Below are positions 55,064 through 63,925 of a stretch of DNA of 64,000 bases, one piece after another (the stretch's first letter is position 1; each line of letters begins with the position of its first letter). The notes below the pieces were generated by a model, which saw only the letters and a program-made list of their open reading frames with translations, did no database searches and was not told the origin of the DNA. Source of the DNA: Mycolicibacterium flavescens (GTDB taxonomy: Bacteria > Actinomycetota > Actinomycetes > Mycobacteriales > Mycobacteriaceae); contig LR134353.1 of NCBI GenBank assembly GCA_900637135.1, positions 1,116,001 to 1,180,000 of the forward strand. Direction: 5' to 3'. A program made the translations under genes and the position numbers.

Positions 55064-55342
55064 ATGTACGACAAAGTTCAAGACAACGCCTGGCGCATCG
55101 ACATCGAGTTCAACGAGGACGAGACGCACACTCACGCGACGGTGTGCGCCACACGCGACGACGGCGAGACGGTGACCGCCCAGGGCGATGCCTACCGCAA
55201 CCCGAAGGATTCGGTGCAGCCGCTGGTCGGGGAGGAGATCGCCGCGGCCAGAGGGTTGATTGCGCTGGGTGCCGAACTGCTGCAGCGCGCGTCGTCGCGG
55301 ATCGAGCAGACCACGCATCAGCCGGTCCACCTCGTTCACTGA
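55064..55342 (+). CDS. DUF1876 small protein (Rv1738-like)
   Basis: A 92-residue protein. It begins with a beta hairpin (WRIDIEFNEDETHTHATVCA), has YRNPKDSVQPLVGEEIAAARGL and ends TTHQPVHLVH. This matches the DUF1876 family of Rv1738 and Rv2632c, in which the fold resembles ribosome hibernation factors. Family genes are induced by hypoxia in M. tuberculosis. No DosR-like site was seen upstream here, so regulation by DosR is not supported. ATG 55064 follows GGAAGGTGA. Confidence 0.85.
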   Translation: MYDKVQDNAWRIDIEFNEDETHTHATVCATRDDGETVTAQGDAYRNPKDSVQPLVGEEIAAARGLIALGAELLQRASSRIEQTTHQPVHLVH

Positions 55343-55357
55343 CCTACCGGGCGGCGG

Positions 55358-56470
55358 TCAGCCCTCCGGCGGGGCGGACGCCGCGACACTGACCGTCGGA
55401 TCCTTGGACGCGTTCTTCATCTGGTAGAAGAGGTCGACGTAATACGGCAGGCACTCGGCCATCGCCTGGTCGGTGGTGAACAGCGGCCGGTATCCCAGGT
55501 CTCGTTCGGCCTTGGCGATCGAAAAGTAGTTGTCGAGGTAAAGGCGTTCCACCCCAAGGGGTTCGATCATCGGTTTGGGTATTCCGAACCGGAAGTGCAA
55601 CCACTGCCATGCGGTCATGGCGAACCACACCAACCGGCCCGGCACGCGGATCTTCGGGTAGCGCTCGCCGCACGCCTCGACGACGGGCCTCGAGAACTCG
55701 AACATGTTGATCGGGTCGCCGTCGTTGATGAAGTACGCCTGCCCGGGAGCGGTGCCGCCCGGGACGAGGTGCTGAGCGGCGAGGATGAAACCGTGAATCA
55801 GGTTGTGCACGTAGGAATTGTCGAGCTTGACGTTCTTGCCGCCGACGAGAACCTTGACGTGCCCGGCCAGCACGCTCTCGAACACCTTGCGGAACATGGT
55901 CTGATCTCCGCGACCCCAGATACCGCTGGGGCGGATCGAGCAGGTGAGCAGGCCGTCGACTCCGTTGGCGGCCAGCACGAACTTCTCCGCGGCGACCTTG
56001 GTCTCGGTGTAAAGGTCGTTGAATCGCTCTGTGTAGGGCAGGGTCTCGTCGCCGCCGGAGATGCGTTTGCCACCCATCACGACGCTGTTCGACGCGGTGT
56101 AGACGAAGCGCTTGGCGCCGGCGGAGCGGGCGGCGCGCACGAGGGTTTCGGTGCCGGTGACGTTGATCGCGAAGCTGCGCTTGCGGTACTCGTCGGTGAC
56201 CGACGCGCCGCCCATCAGATCGATGATCGCCGCGGTGTGGAACACGGTGTCGATGCCGGCGACCGCGGCCGCGACCTGGTCGGGGTCGCAGATGTCGCCT
56301 TCGACGGCCTCGAGGCCCGGTTGCGCAGGAAGCGGCGACGGGGCCCGGTCGAAGGAGCGGACCTCGTGTCCGCGCTTGAGCAGTTCGGTCACCAGGTTGG
56401 CGCCGACGAATCCCGAGCCTCCCGTGACGAGGACCCGGCCCAGTTCGGTGGTCAGCGTTGAGTCACCCAT
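55358..56470 (-). CDS. hsd: 3-beta-hydroxysteroid / cholesterol dehydrogenase
   Basis: A 370-residue extended short-chain dehydrogenase of the 3beta-HSD family. It has the cofactor loop TGGSGFVG at residues 16-23, the catalytic YTETK near residue 152 and the C-terminal membrane-associated region expected of the family. The M. tuberculosis homologue Rv1106c oxidises cholesterol to cholest-4-en-3-one using NAD. A perfect match to the KstR consensus lies 15 bases before the ATG, next to the -10 box TAGTCT (56478-56483), and the mRNA is predicted to be leaderless. This supports control by cholesterol. Confidence 0.92.
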   Translation of the reverse strand: MGDSTLTTELGRVLVTGGSGFVGANLVTELLKRGHEVRSFDRAPSPLPAQPGLEAVEGDICDPDQVAAAVAGIDTVFHTAAIIDLMGGASVTDEYRKRSFAINVTGTETLVRAARSAGAKRFVYTASNSVVMGGKRISGGDETLPYTERFNDLYTETKVAAEKFVLAANGVDGLLTCSIRPSGIWGRGDQTMFRKVFESVLAGHVKVLVGGKNVKLDNSYVHNLIHGFILAAQHLVPGGTAPGQAYFINDGDPINMFEFSRPVVEACGERYPKIRVPGRLVWFAMTAWQWLHFRFGIPKPMIEPLGVERLYLDNYFSIAKAERDLGYRPLFTTDQAMAECLPYYVDLFYQMKNASKDPTVSVAASAPPEG

Positions 56471-56477
56471 GGCGAGC

Positions 56478-56483
56478 AGACTA
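56478..56483 (-). promoter_or_regulatory. -10 box of hsd
   Basis: TAGTCT on the minus strand (TANNNT) predicts transcription from about 56471, one base before the hsd ATG. Confidence 0.55.
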
Positions 56484-56485
56484 AC

Positions 56486-56499
56486 TGAAACGTGTTACA
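56486..56499. promoter_or_regulatory. KstR-type operator upstream of hsd
   Basis: TGAAACGTGTTACA (plus strand) fits TnnAACnnGTTnnA at every fixed position. It sits directly upstream of the hsd -10 box, so a bound repressor would block the promoter. KstR, derepressed by cholesterol metabolites, is the expected regulator. Confidence 0.75.
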
Positions 56500-56533
56500 G
56501 TTTCGACCCCTCAGAGAAGAAAACGTTGCGCTG

Positions 56534-56746
56534 TCAACTTTCGTCGCCGTCTTTGGCGGCCAGCGCCTCCTCGATGCGCTTGCGGGCGCCAGCTAAGTGC
56601 TCTTCACAGCGTTTAGCCAGCTCCTCACCGCGTTCCCACAGTTTTAGCGACGTATCCAGATCGAGGCCGCCCTGCTCGAGTTGCTGGACGACCGCGACGA
56701 GTTCTTCGCGTGCTTCCTCGTATCCCAATTCACTAATGGGCTTCAT
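56534..56746 (-). CDS. xseB: exodeoxyribonuclease VII small subunit
   Basis: A 70-residue helical protein. [21 protein letters not shown] and [22 protein letters not shown] are the typical XseB helices. It pairs with XseA to form exonuclease VII, which degrades single-stranded DNA. ATG 56746 lies 13 bases inside the end of xseA, so the two are coupled. Confidence 0.93.
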   Translation of the reverse strand: MKPISELGYEEAREELVAVVQQLEQGGLDLDTSLKLWERGEELAKRCEEHLAGARKRIEEALAAKDGDES

Positions 56747-57980
56747 CTTCTGCCCCTTCCGGCCCCTCGCTGATCGCGGTGATCGCCCCGTCTGCCACCC
56801 TGACCCGCAACCGCACACCGCTGGCGGCGTCCACGGCGGTGCGCAGCACCTGGGCGTCCGGCATCGTCTGCACCACCGCGTAGCCGCGCGCCAGGGTCGC
56901 CGCAGGGCCCAGTGTGCTCAGCCGGGCCGACAGATGTCCGATGCGATCGGTCTCGGTGGCCACCATCCGGGTGACGTCGCGGCGTGCGGTCGTGCGCACA
57001 CGGTCGACCTCGTCGGCGCGCGCGGTGATCGCCGCCAGCGGCTGCGCCAGCACCGGCCTGCTGCGCAACTGATCAAGGGCGTGCTGCTCGCGGTGCACCC
57101 AGTTGCGCAGCGCGCGGCCACCTCGACGGCACAGATCGGTGATGTAGGCCTGTTCGGCGGCGGCGTCGGGAACGATGCGCTTGGCGGCGTCGGTCGGTGT
57201 CGCGGCGCGCAGATCGGCGACCAGGTCGCAGAGCGGGTTGTCGGGTTCGTGTCCGATCGCGCTGACCACCGGTGTGGTGCACTTGGCGATCTCGCGGCAC
57301 AGCGTCTCGTCGTAGAAGGGCAGCAGGTCTTCGACGCTGCCACCGCCGCGGGCGATGACGATCACGTCGACGTCGGGGTCGGCGTCGAGCCCCCGCAGCG
57401 CCTGGACCACCTGCGGGACCGTGTTGGGGCCCTGCACGGCGGTGTTGCGGACCGCGAACCGCACGGCGGGCCAGCGGCCGGTGGCCACCGAGATCACGTC
57501 GTGTTCGGCATGGCTGCCGCGGCTGGTGATCAGCCCGATCGTGTTCGGCAGGAACGGAATCGGCCGCTTGAGCCGCGGGTCGAAGAGTCCCTCGGCGTGC
57601 AACAGCTGGCGCAGGCGTTCGATACGCGCCAACAGCTCGCCCACGCCCACCGCGCGAATCTGGTTGACCCGCAATGAGAACGAGCCCCGACCGACGAAGA
57701 AGTTCGGCCGTCCCAGCATGACGACCCGGGTGCCCTCGGTGAGTTTGACCGGCGCGTTGAGCACCAGCTCGCGTGGGCAGGTGATCGACAACGACATGTC
57801 GACCGACGGGTCGCGCAGCGTGATGTAGGCGGTGCTGGAGTTCGGCCGCGTCGAGAGCTGGGCGACCTGCCCCTCGACCCAGACCGTGCCCAGCCGTTCG
57901 ATCCAGTCCTTGATCTTCATCGACACGGAGCGGACCGGAAACGGGTTCTCCGGTGACTGGCCCTGCTCGGCGTCGGTCAT
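56733..57980 (-). CDS. xseA: exodeoxyribonuclease VII large subunit
   Basis: A 415-residue XseA. It has the N-terminal OB-fold ([17 protein letters not shown]), the catalytic core with [10 protein letters not shown] near residue 155 and [15 protein letters not shown] near residue 210, and a helical C-terminal region that binds XseB. It acts on single-stranded DNA from both ends. It overlaps xseB by 14 bases. Confidence 0.95.
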   Translation of the reverse strand: MTDAEQGQSPENPFPVRSVSMKIKDWIERLGTVWVEGQVAQLSTRPNSSTAYITLRDPSVDMSLSITCPRELVLNAPVKLTEGTRVVMLGRPNFFVGRGSFSLRVNQIRAVGVGELLARIERLRQLLHAEGLFDPRLKRPIPFLPNTIGLITSRGSHAEHDVISVATGRWPAVRFAVRNTAVQGPNTVPQVVQALRGLDADPDVDVIVIARGGGSVEDLLPFYDETLCREIAKCTTPVVSAIGHEPDNPLCDLVADLRAATPTDAAKRIVPDAAAEQAYITDLCRRGGRALRNWVHREQHALDQLRSRPVLAQPLAAITARADEVDRVRTTARRDVTRMVATETDRIGHLSARLSTLGPAATLARGYAVVQTMPDAQVLRTAVDAASGVRLRVRVADGAITAISEGPEGAEDEAH

Positions 57981-57999
57981 CTACCCGGCGTTGGGGTGG

Positions 58000-58584
58000 T
58001 CACTTGGCCGACGCGCGGGTGATCCTGTTGGCGAGCAGCGTCTGGAACGGCGCGCGGCCCTTGGTGGCCTCCTCGTAGGCCAGCAGCGCCTCCAGGTCGG
58101 CCACGCGCAGCGTGTTCAGCCGCGCGCGCAGCTGCGCCAGCGTCAGCGACTCGTAGTCGAGTTCGGTGACGATCTCGGGGGCCTCACCGATCGCCAGGTC
58201 GGTAGCTTCGCCGTTTTCCTCGCTGCCGTCTTGTTCGGACGGCGACTGCGGCTCACCGTTGCTGAACAGCGCAAAACGGCCTTCGGTCATGCGTTCGCCG
58301 TCGCTCGAGGCGGCCGAACTCGGCGCCTCGGAAGCGTCGTCGTCTTCGTCGAAGGTGGCCCACTCGGGCTGCTCGTCCTTGGGCGGGAAGATCGTCTCCA
58401 GCGTCTCGTCACCCTTGTTGACCAGGTCGGCGACGTCTTGCTGGACCTTCATCACCAGGTGCGCGAGGCTACTGACGACGGTCATCGGGTACATCAGGAT
58501 GGTCTGGGGCAGCTTGCGGGTTTCCTCGATGGCGGTTACCGCCGCGCCAACCAGCAGACGGACCCCATACGGTGCGGTTGCCAT
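58000..58584 (-). CDS. lipid droplet-associated protein (Rv1109c-like)
   Basis: A 194-residue protein. The N-terminal 50 residues are hydrophobic or amphipathic ([16 protein letters not shown] then [18 protein letters not shown]), suited to binding a lipid surface. The middle is acidic and disordered (about residues 75-140). The last 50 residues form a helical domain ([15 protein letters not shown]). This layout matches the mycobacterial Rv1109c family, found on triacylglycerol droplets. ATG 58584 (MATAPYG) is used. It follows xseA closely upstream on the same strand (19 bases) and is divergent from ispH. Confidence 0.82.
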   Translation of the reverse strand: MATAPYGVRLLVGAAVTAIEETRKLPQTILMYPMTVVSSLAHLVMKVQQDVADLVNKGDETLETIFPPKDEQPEWATFDEDDDASEAPSSAASSDGERMTEGRFALFSNGEPQSPSEQDGSEENGEATDLAIGEAPEIVTELDYESLTLAQLRARLNTLRVADLEALLAYEEATKGRAPFQTLLANRITRASAK

Positions 58585-58644
58585 GGTCACAGACTACGGG
58601 CGGCTTCTCGGCTGGTCCGAACGGCCTTGGAACGGCACTGTGCG

Positions 58645-58650
58645 TACCCT
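58645..58650 (+). promoter_or_regulatory. -10 box, leaderless start of ispH
   Basis: TACCCT (TANNNT) predicts transcription from about 58657, one base before the ATG at 58658. Confidence 0.5.
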
Positions 58651-58657
58651 GGTAGCC

Positions 58658-59659
58658 ATGCCGCCGACAATCAACATGGGGATTCCGGGCGCCTCGAGCT
58701 CGGTCGCCGGTGGCGTGACCGGGAAACGCGTACTGCTGGCCGAACCTCGCGGGTACTGCGCGGGGGTGGATCGCGCCGTCGAGACCGTCGAGCGTGCGCT
58801 GGAGAAGCACGGCGCCCCGGTGTACGTGCGCCACGAGATCGTGCACAACCGCCACGTCGTCGAGACGTTGGCCAAGGCCGGGGCCGTCTTCGTCGACGAG
58901 ACCGACGAGGTGCCCGAGGGTGCGATCGTGGTGTTCTCCGCGCACGGCGTGGCCCCGACCGTGCACCAGACCGCCAAAGAGCGCGACCTCAAGGTGATTG
59001 ACGCGACCTGCCCGCTGGTCACCAAGGTCCACAACGAGGCCAAGCGATTCGCCAGGGACGACTACGACATCCTGCTGATCGGCCACGAGGGCCACGAGGA
59101 GGTCATCGGGACCGCCGGCGAGGCGCCCGACCACGTCCAGCTCGTCGACGGACCGGATTCGGTCGACAACGTCACCGTTCGCGACGAGAGCAAGGTCATC
59201 TGGCTGTCGCAGACCACGCTGAGCGTCGACGAGACGATGGAGACCGTGCGCCGGCTGCGCCAGAAGTTCCCGACCCTGCAGGACCCACCCAGCGACGACA
59301 TCTGTTACGCCACCCAGAATCGCCAGGTCGCCGTCAAGGCGATGGCCCCGGAGTGCGAGTTGGTGATCGTCGTCGGCTCGCGGAACTCGTCGAACTCGGT
59401 GCGCCTGGTCGAGGTGGCCTTGGGTGCCGGTTCCGACGCAGCGCACCTGGTCGACTACGCCGACGACATCGACCCCGCGTGGCTCGACGGCGTGACGACG
59501 GTCGGCATCACGTCCGGCGCGTCGGTGCCGGAGATCCTGGTCCGCGGCGTCCTGGAGCGGCTGGCCGAGTACGGCTACGACATGGTGCAGCCGGTGACGA
59601 CGGCCAACGAGACACTCGTGTTCGCGTTGCCTCGGGAGATCCGCCCCGCCCGCGCGTGA
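58658..59659 (+). CDS. ispH: 4-hydroxy-3-methylbut-2-enyl diphosphate reductase IspH (LytB2)
   Basis: A 333-residue iron-sulfur enzyme. The three cluster cysteines are in [15 protein letters not shown] and ICYATQNRQ. Substrate residues include RHEIVHN and SAHGV. It makes IPP and DMAPP in the last step of the MEP pathway. The N-terminus has about 22 extra polar residues (through SSVAGGVTG) before the core. The ATG lies next to the predicted transcript start, so the mRNA is likely leaderless. In this window it is the second isoprenoid gene besides the Z-FPP synthase. Confidence 0.95.
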   Translation: MPPTINMGIPGASSSVAGGVTGKRVLLAEPRGYCAGVDRAVETVERALEKHGAPVYVRHEIVHNRHVVETLAKAGAVFVDETDEVPEGAIVVFSAHGVAPTVHQTAKERDLKVIDATCPLVTKVHNEAKRFARDDYDILLIGHEGHEEVIGTAGEAPDHVQLVDGPDSVDNVTVRDESKVIWLSQTTLSVDETMETVRRLRQKFPTLQDPPSDDICYATQNRQVAVKAMAPECELVIVVGSRNSSNSVRLVEVALGAGSDAAHLVDYADDIDPAWLDGVTTVGITSGASVPEILVRGVLERLAEYGYDMVQPVTTANETLVFALPREIRPARA

Positions 59660-59681
59660 CGCTCGTCGAGCGCGCCCGAGG

Positions 59682-60809
59682 CTAGATGTCGTACTCCCAG
59701 GAATCGGCCTCCGAGCCGCGGGGAGCGCGGCGGCGGGTGCGGTACTCCGCGCGGTCGTCGGCTTCCTCGCCGCGGTAGCGCACCCGGGAGATCGGATGGT
59801 GGGTCCCGTTGCCTGACCCGTTGTTGCTGCCGTTTCGGCCGTGCGGCTCACGAGGCTGGTAGTCGTCGAAGCGACGGCGGCGCTCGGGCCGGTCCGCGGT
59901 CCGGTCCTGACTTCTGCGGTCGTAGCCGGCGCGGCGTTCGGACGGCGGAGGACCCGGCTGACGCGGGTTCGACGTGCGCGGTCTGCGCCGGGGCTCGGGC
60001 CCGGGCGGCGGCTCGGCGTGCCTGCCGGAGCGAGCGCGTCGAGGACGTTCGGTGATCGGCTCGATGATCTCGGTGGCAGGAGGGCGCACATGGCGGGACC
60101 GCGACGTCGTGCTGCGCCGGGCAGGCCGGCCGCTGCGATCGGCGGCCGCCCTGCTGGTTCGCGACGACGTACGGTCCGCGCGGGCGGTCCGGCTCGCGGT
60201 GTCGGGGCGCTTGCGGCGCGGCCGGGGGGCAACCTCGTCGTCCTCGTCACGGGGCGTGCGGGCGAACAGCGGCGAGATCTTGGCCGCCGCTGCCGTGACC
60301 GCTGCCGTGACGGCCGCGGCCAATGCGGGCTTTTTCGCCTCGCTGTCCTCGGAGGTGGCCGGAGATGTGCGGCGTGTTGACATCCCGATGTACCAGCGGC
60401 ACAAACCGATCAGCAGCACGGCCGCCGACGTGAAGAACATCAGCGGGAAGCGCTCGATCAGCGGATAGCCGCAATTGATCGCCAGGTCCTTCACCCCGGT
60501 GAACTGGCCGCCGGTGAACAGGAAGTAGGCGCCCGGCACGCTGACGAACAACAGCAGCGGCGGCTGGATGACGGCGGTGAACACGGCTTGCTGGCGGACC
60601 GCCAGCACGGCCGCGAGGCAGCCGAGGACGTAGAACGCCGCGAACACGGAGCTGAGTTCTCGGCTGCCCGATCCGGCGTCGAACGCGAACCCGACCGTCG
60701 TCAGGGTGACCGCGATCAGCACGCCGCCCCACCCGGGCACACCGGGAAAGTTGGGATGCGCGGAGCGGTGGTCGGCGCCGACGGCCGACCGCGCGCGCTG
60801 TGCTGACAC
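59682..60809 (-). CDS. membrane protein with long basic C-terminal tail (DUF6542, Rv1111c-like)
   Basis: A 375-residue protein. The first 145 residues carry about four transmembrane helices in the DUF6542 layout (GWGGVLIAVTLTTVGFAFDAG then VFAAFYVLGCLAAVLAVRQ). The remaining 230 residues are a disordered, arginine- and proline-rich cytosolic tail (for example RRTSPATSEDSEAKK and many RxR runs), which ends DSWEYDI. The function is unknown. GTG 60809 coincides with the predicted transcript start from the TACGGT box at 60816-60821. The tail's extreme composition also gives long antisense frames. Confidence 0.8.
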   Translation of the reverse strand: MSAQRARSAVGADHRSAHPNFPGVPGWGGVLIAVTLTTVGFAFDAGSGSRELSSVFAAFYVLGCLAAVLAVRQQAVFTAVIQPPLLLFVSVPGAYFLFTGGQFTGVKDLAINCGYPLIERFPLMFFTSAAVLLIGLCRWYIGMSTRRTSPATSEDSEAKKPALAAAVTAAVTAAAAKISPLFARTPRDEDDEVAPRPRRKRPDTASRTARADRTSSRTSRAAADRSGRPARRSTTSRSRHVRPPATEIIEPITERPRRARSGRHAEPPPGPEPRRRPRTSNPRQPGPPPSERRAGYDRRSQDRTADRPERRRRFDDYQPREPHGRNGSNNGSGNGTHHPISRVRYRGEEADDRAEYRTRRRAPRGSEADSWEYDI

Positions 60810-60815
60810 AGGTAG

Positions 60816-60821
60816 ACCGTA
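60816..60821 (-). promoter_or_regulatory. -10 box, leaderless start of the 59682 gene
   Basis: TACGGT on the minus strand (TANNNT) predicts transcription exactly from the GTG at 60809. Confidence 0.5.
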
Positions 60822-60878
60822 CCGGCTCTGGCTCCGTGTGGCTGTCAGCGCGGTTCTGGCGTGCCCGTCACGGTCTCC

Positions 60879-60884
60879 TAGACT
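60879..60884 (+). promoter_or_regulatory. -10 box, near-leaderless start of ychF
   Basis: TAGACT (TANNNT) predicts transcription from about 60891, three bases before the GTG at 60894. Confidence 0.5.
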
Positions 60885-60893
60885 CTGGACCCT

Positions 60894-61967
60894 GTGAGCT
60901 TGAACCTGGGAATCGTCGGCCTGCCGAACGTCGGGAAATCGACGCTGTTCAACGCGTTGACGCGCAACGACGTCCTCGCGGCCAACTACCCGTTCGCCAC
61001 GATCGAACCCAACGAGGGTGTCGTTCCGCTGCCCGATCCGCGACTGGCCGAGCTCGCCAAGATGTTCGGGTCGGAAAAGATCGTTCATGCGCCGGTCACC
61101 TTCGTTGATATCGCCGGGATCGTCAAGGGCGCCTCCGAAGGCGCCGGGCTGGGCAACAAGTTCCTCGCCAACATCCGCGAGAGCGACGCGATCTGCCAGG
61201 TGGTGCGCGTGTTCAGCGACGACGATGTGGCGCATGTCGACGGCCGCATCGATCCGAAGTCCGACATCGAGGTCATCGAGACCGAGTTGATCCTGGCGGA
61301 TATGCAGACGCTGGAGAAGGCGCTACCGCGGCTGGAAAAGGAGGCCAGGACGCACAAGGAACGCCGGCCCGCTTATGAGGCCGCCGTGGCTGCGCAGGAA
61401 GTCCTCAACGAAGGAACCACGTTGTTCGCCGCCGGGACCGACGTCGCGCCGCTGCGGGAGCTCAATCTGCTGACCACCAAACCGTTCCTGTACGTGTTCA
61501 ACGCCGACGAGGCCGTGCTGACCGACGAGGAGCGCAAGGCGGAGCTACGCGAACTGGTCGCACCCGCCGACGCGGTCTTCCTGGACGCGAAGATCGAGGC
61601 CGAGCTGCAGGAGCTCGACGACGAGTCGGCCGCCGAGCTGTTGGAGTCGATTGGCCAGACCGAGCGGGGGCTGGATGCGTTGGCGCGGGCCGGTTTTCAC
61701 ACGCTGAAGTTGCAGACGTTTTTGACCGCCGGCCCGAAAGAGGCCCGCGCGTGGACGATTCACCAGGGCGATACCGCGCCGAAGGCGGCAGGCGTGATCC
61801 ACACCGACTTCGAGAAGGGCTTCATCAAAGCCGAAATCGTCTCCTACGACGACCTGATCGAGGCCGGATCGATGGCCGCGGCCAAGGCCGCAGGCAAGGT
61901 GCGGATGGAAGGCAAGGACTACGTGATGGCCGACGGTGACGTGGTCGAGTTCCGGTTCAACGTTTAG
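60894..61967 (+). CDS. ychF: redox-regulated ATPase YchF
   Basis: A 357-residue Obg-family ATPase. The G1 motif GLPNVGKST is at residues 8-16, G3 is in DIAGIVKG near residue 68, and the nucleotide-specificity motif in NADE near residue 205 replaces NKxD, which is why YchF prefers ATP. The C-terminal TGS domain ends in the DVVEFRFNV segment. It binds ribosomes and takes part in the oxidative stress response. The start is GTG 60894. Confidence 0.95.
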   Translation: MSLNLGIVGLPNVGKSTLFNALTRNDVLAANYPFATIEPNEGVVPLPDPRLAELAKMFGSEKIVHAPVTFVDIAGIVKGASEGAGLGNKFLANIRESDAICQVVRVFSDDDVAHVDGRIDPKSDIEVIETELILADMQTLEKALPRLEKEARTHKERRPAYEAAVAAQEVLNEGTTLFAAGTDVAPLRELNLLTTKPFLYVFNADEAVLTDEERKAELRELVAPADAVFLDAKIEAELQELDDESAAELLESIGQTERGLDALARAGFHTLKLQTFLTAGPKEARAWTIHQGDTAPKAAGVIHTDFEKGFIKAEIVSYDDLIEAGSMAAAKAAGKVRMEGKDYVMADGDVVEFRFNV

Positions 61968-61977
61968 AGCACTGCCG

Positions 61978-62418
61978 CTACGCACCGGGTACGCGTCGAG
62001 CGGCGACGCCGAGATCAGTGAGTAGGCGGCGGACGCGCTCTTCGATGTCGTCACGGATCGGTCGAACGGCGTCGACCGACTGGCCTGCAGGATCGGGCAA
62101 CTCCCAAATCTCGTAACGCTTTCCCGGGAAGACAGGACAGGTGTCGCCGCAGCCCATGGTGACGACGACATCGGCGGCTTGGACGATCTCGTCGGTCCAG
62201 GGCTTGGGGAACTCGTTGGTGATGTCGATGCCGACTTCTGCCATGGCCTCGATTGCGGAGGGGTTGATCTCATCAGCTGGTTCGGACCCGCCGGACCAGC
62301 CAACGGCATCATCCCCGGCCATGTGGGTGAAGTAACCCAGCGCCATCTGGGACCGTCCGGCGTTGTGGGTGCACAGGAACAACACGGACGGCTTGCCGTC
62401 GGCCCCCTTTCCCGTCAT
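61978..62418 (-). CDS. arsC: arsenate reductase (low-molecular-weight phosphatase type)
   Basis: A 146-residue protein with the LMW-PTP P-loop LCTHNAGRSQ at residues 15-24; its first cysteine is the arsenate-attacking residue. A second cysteine pair lies in MGCGDTCPVFPG near residues 88-98, as in thioredoxin- or mycothiol-linked ArsC. It reduces arsenate to arsenite, which Acr3 then exports. The 4-base overlap with acr3 shows that they form one operon. Confidence 0.9.
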   Translation of the reverse strand: MTGKGADGKPSVLFLCTHNAGRSQMALGYFTHMAGDDAVGWSGGSEPADEINPSAIEAMAEVGIDITNEFPKPWTDEIVQAADVVVTMGCGDTCPVFPGKRYEIWELPDPAGQSVDAVRPIRDDIEERVRRLLTDLGVAARRVPGA

Positions 62419-63524
62419 CGCGCGCTCCGATCGGACGTGCCGGGTATCGGGGTCAAGTCGTCGGTGAAGCGGCGGCGAAGGGCGAGTGAGACGTAGACGA
62501 GGGCGACGAGAACGGGTACTTCGATGAGCGGGCCGACGACTCCGGCGAGTGCCTGACCCGACGTGGCGCCGTAGGTGGCGATGCCGACGGCGATGGCGAG
62601 TTCGAAGTTATTGCCCGCAGCGGTGAACGCGAGGGTGGTGGTGCGCTGGTAGCCCAACCCGAGCAGGGCTCCGAGGAGGTAACCGCCGCCCCACATCACG
62701 GCGAAGTAGACGAGCAGTGGCAAGGCGATGCGGACGACGTCGAGGGGTCGGTTCGTGATCTGTTCGCCTTGCAACGCAAAAAGAATCACGATGGTGAACA
62801 ACAGGCCGTACAGCGCGCAAGGGCCGACCTTGGGCAGGAACGTGGATTCGTACCAGGCGCGGCCCTTGGCCCGCTCTCCGAGCCGCCGGGACAGGTATCC
62901 CGCGAGCAGTGGAATGCCTAGGAAGATCAACACGGACTTGGCGATCTCCCAGGGCGAGGTGCTGATCGTCGCCTGTTCCAGGCCGAGCCAGCCGGGTAGC
63001 AGGGACAGGTAGAACCAGCCGAGGACCGCGAACATGACGACCTGGAAAATCGAGTTGAGCGCGACCAGGACGGCGGCGGCTTCGCGGTCGCCACAGGCGA
63101 GGTCATTCCAGATGATCACCATGGCAATGCATCTCGCGAGACCCACGATGATCAGGCCGGTGCGGTATTCGGGCAGGTCGGGCAGCAGCAGCCAGGCCAG
63201 TGCGAACATCAGCGCTGGGCCCAGCACCCAATTGAGTACCAACGAGCTGATGAGCAACTTGCGGTCGGCGGCGACGGTGTCGAGTCGGTCGTATCGGACC
63301 TTTGCCAGCACCGGATACATCATGATCAGCAAGCCGAGCGCGATCGGCAACGAGATGCCATCGATCTCAACGTGATTCAAGGCAGTGTTCAGACCTGGAA
63401 CGAGTCGTCCGAGAAACAGGCCAGCGGCCATCGCGATACCGATCCACACCGGCAGGAAGCGGTCGAGCAGCGACAACTTCTCAACAACGGCGGGATGCGT
63501 GTCCGCGGCGACGGGACCCATCAC
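62415..63524 (-). CDS. arsenite efflux permease Acr3
   Basis: A 369-residue membrane protein with ten predicted transmembrane helices, beginning at about residue 25. GLARCIAMVIIWNDLACGD near residue 128 contains the conserved cysteine of the Acr3 family, and NNFELAIAVGIA near residue 305 is the second typical block. It exports arsenite (and possibly antimonite) from the cell. It overlaps arsR and arsC by 4 bases at each end. Confidence 0.92.
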   Translation of the reverse strand: MMGPVAADTHPAVVEKLSLLDRFLPVWIGIAMAAGLFLGRLVPGLNTALNHVEIDGISLPIALGLLIMMYPVLAKVRYDRLDTVAADRKLLISSLVLNWVLGPALMFALAWLLLPDLPEYRTGLIIVGLARCIAMVIIWNDLACGDREAAAVLVALNSIFQVVMFAVLGWFYLSLLPGWLGLEQATISTSPWEIAKSVLIFLGIPLLAGYLSRRLGERAKGRAWYESTFLPKVGPCALYGLLFTIVILFALQGEQITNRPLDVVRIALPLLVYFAVMWGGGYLLGALLGLGYQRTTTLAFTAAGNNFELAIAVGIATYGATSGQALAGVVGPLIEVPVLVALVYVSLALRRRFTDDLTPIPGTSDRSAR

Positions 63525-63901
63525 GCCGGTGCCGCCGTTGCCGCCTCGTCGGCGACCGTGCTCAGTAGCGACGAGAGGGTCATCAAAGTCTCAGTACGGA
63601 CGGAGTAGTACACCCAGGACCCACGACGCTCGGAGGCGAGAAGCCCGGCGTCTTTGAGGACCTTGAGGTGATGAGAGATTGTCGGTTGGGTGACGTCGAA
63701 GTCGCCGGAAATGTCGCAGACGCAAGCCTCTCCACCGGCGTGACTGGCGACCAGACTGAACAGGCGCAGACGCACTGGGTCGGACAGGGCCTTGAGTTTG
63801 GCTGCGATGTCAGCAGCGGCAGCCATCGACAACGGTTCGCGAATCACGGGAGCGTAGGCGCAGGCCATCCCATCGTTCAGCGGGTGACGTGACTTAGACA
63901 C
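63521..63901 (-). CDS. arsR: ArsR-family metalloregulator of the arsenic operon
   Basis: A 126-residue winged-helix repressor. The helix-turn-helix is in TQPTISHHLKVLKDAGL near residue 70 and the wing in SERRGSWVYYSV. Two cysteines in EACVCDI are in the position of the arsenite-binding site of classical ArsR. The start used is GTG 63901; shorter starts at 63868 or 63826 are possible, the last giving the usual family length. Arsenite binding should release it from the inverted repeat directly upstream (63904-63925). Confidence 0.87.
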   Translation of the reverse strand: MSKSRHPLNDGMACAYAPVIREPLSMAAAADIAAKLKALSDPVRLRLFSLVASHAGGEACVCDISGDFDVTQPTISHHLKVLKDAGLLASERRGSWVYYSVRTETLMTLSSLLSTVADEAATAAPA

Positions 63902-63903
63902 TC

Positions 63904-63925
63904 ATCGATATTGACAGATATCGAT
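63904..63925. promoter_or_regulatory. operator of the ars operon
   Basis: ATCGATAT (63904-63911) and ATATCGAT (63918-63925) form a perfect inverted repeat with a 6-base spacer, 2 bases upstream of the arsR start. This AT-rich dyad is of the type bound by ArsR/SmtB repressors and is placed for autoregulation. Confidence 0.8.
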
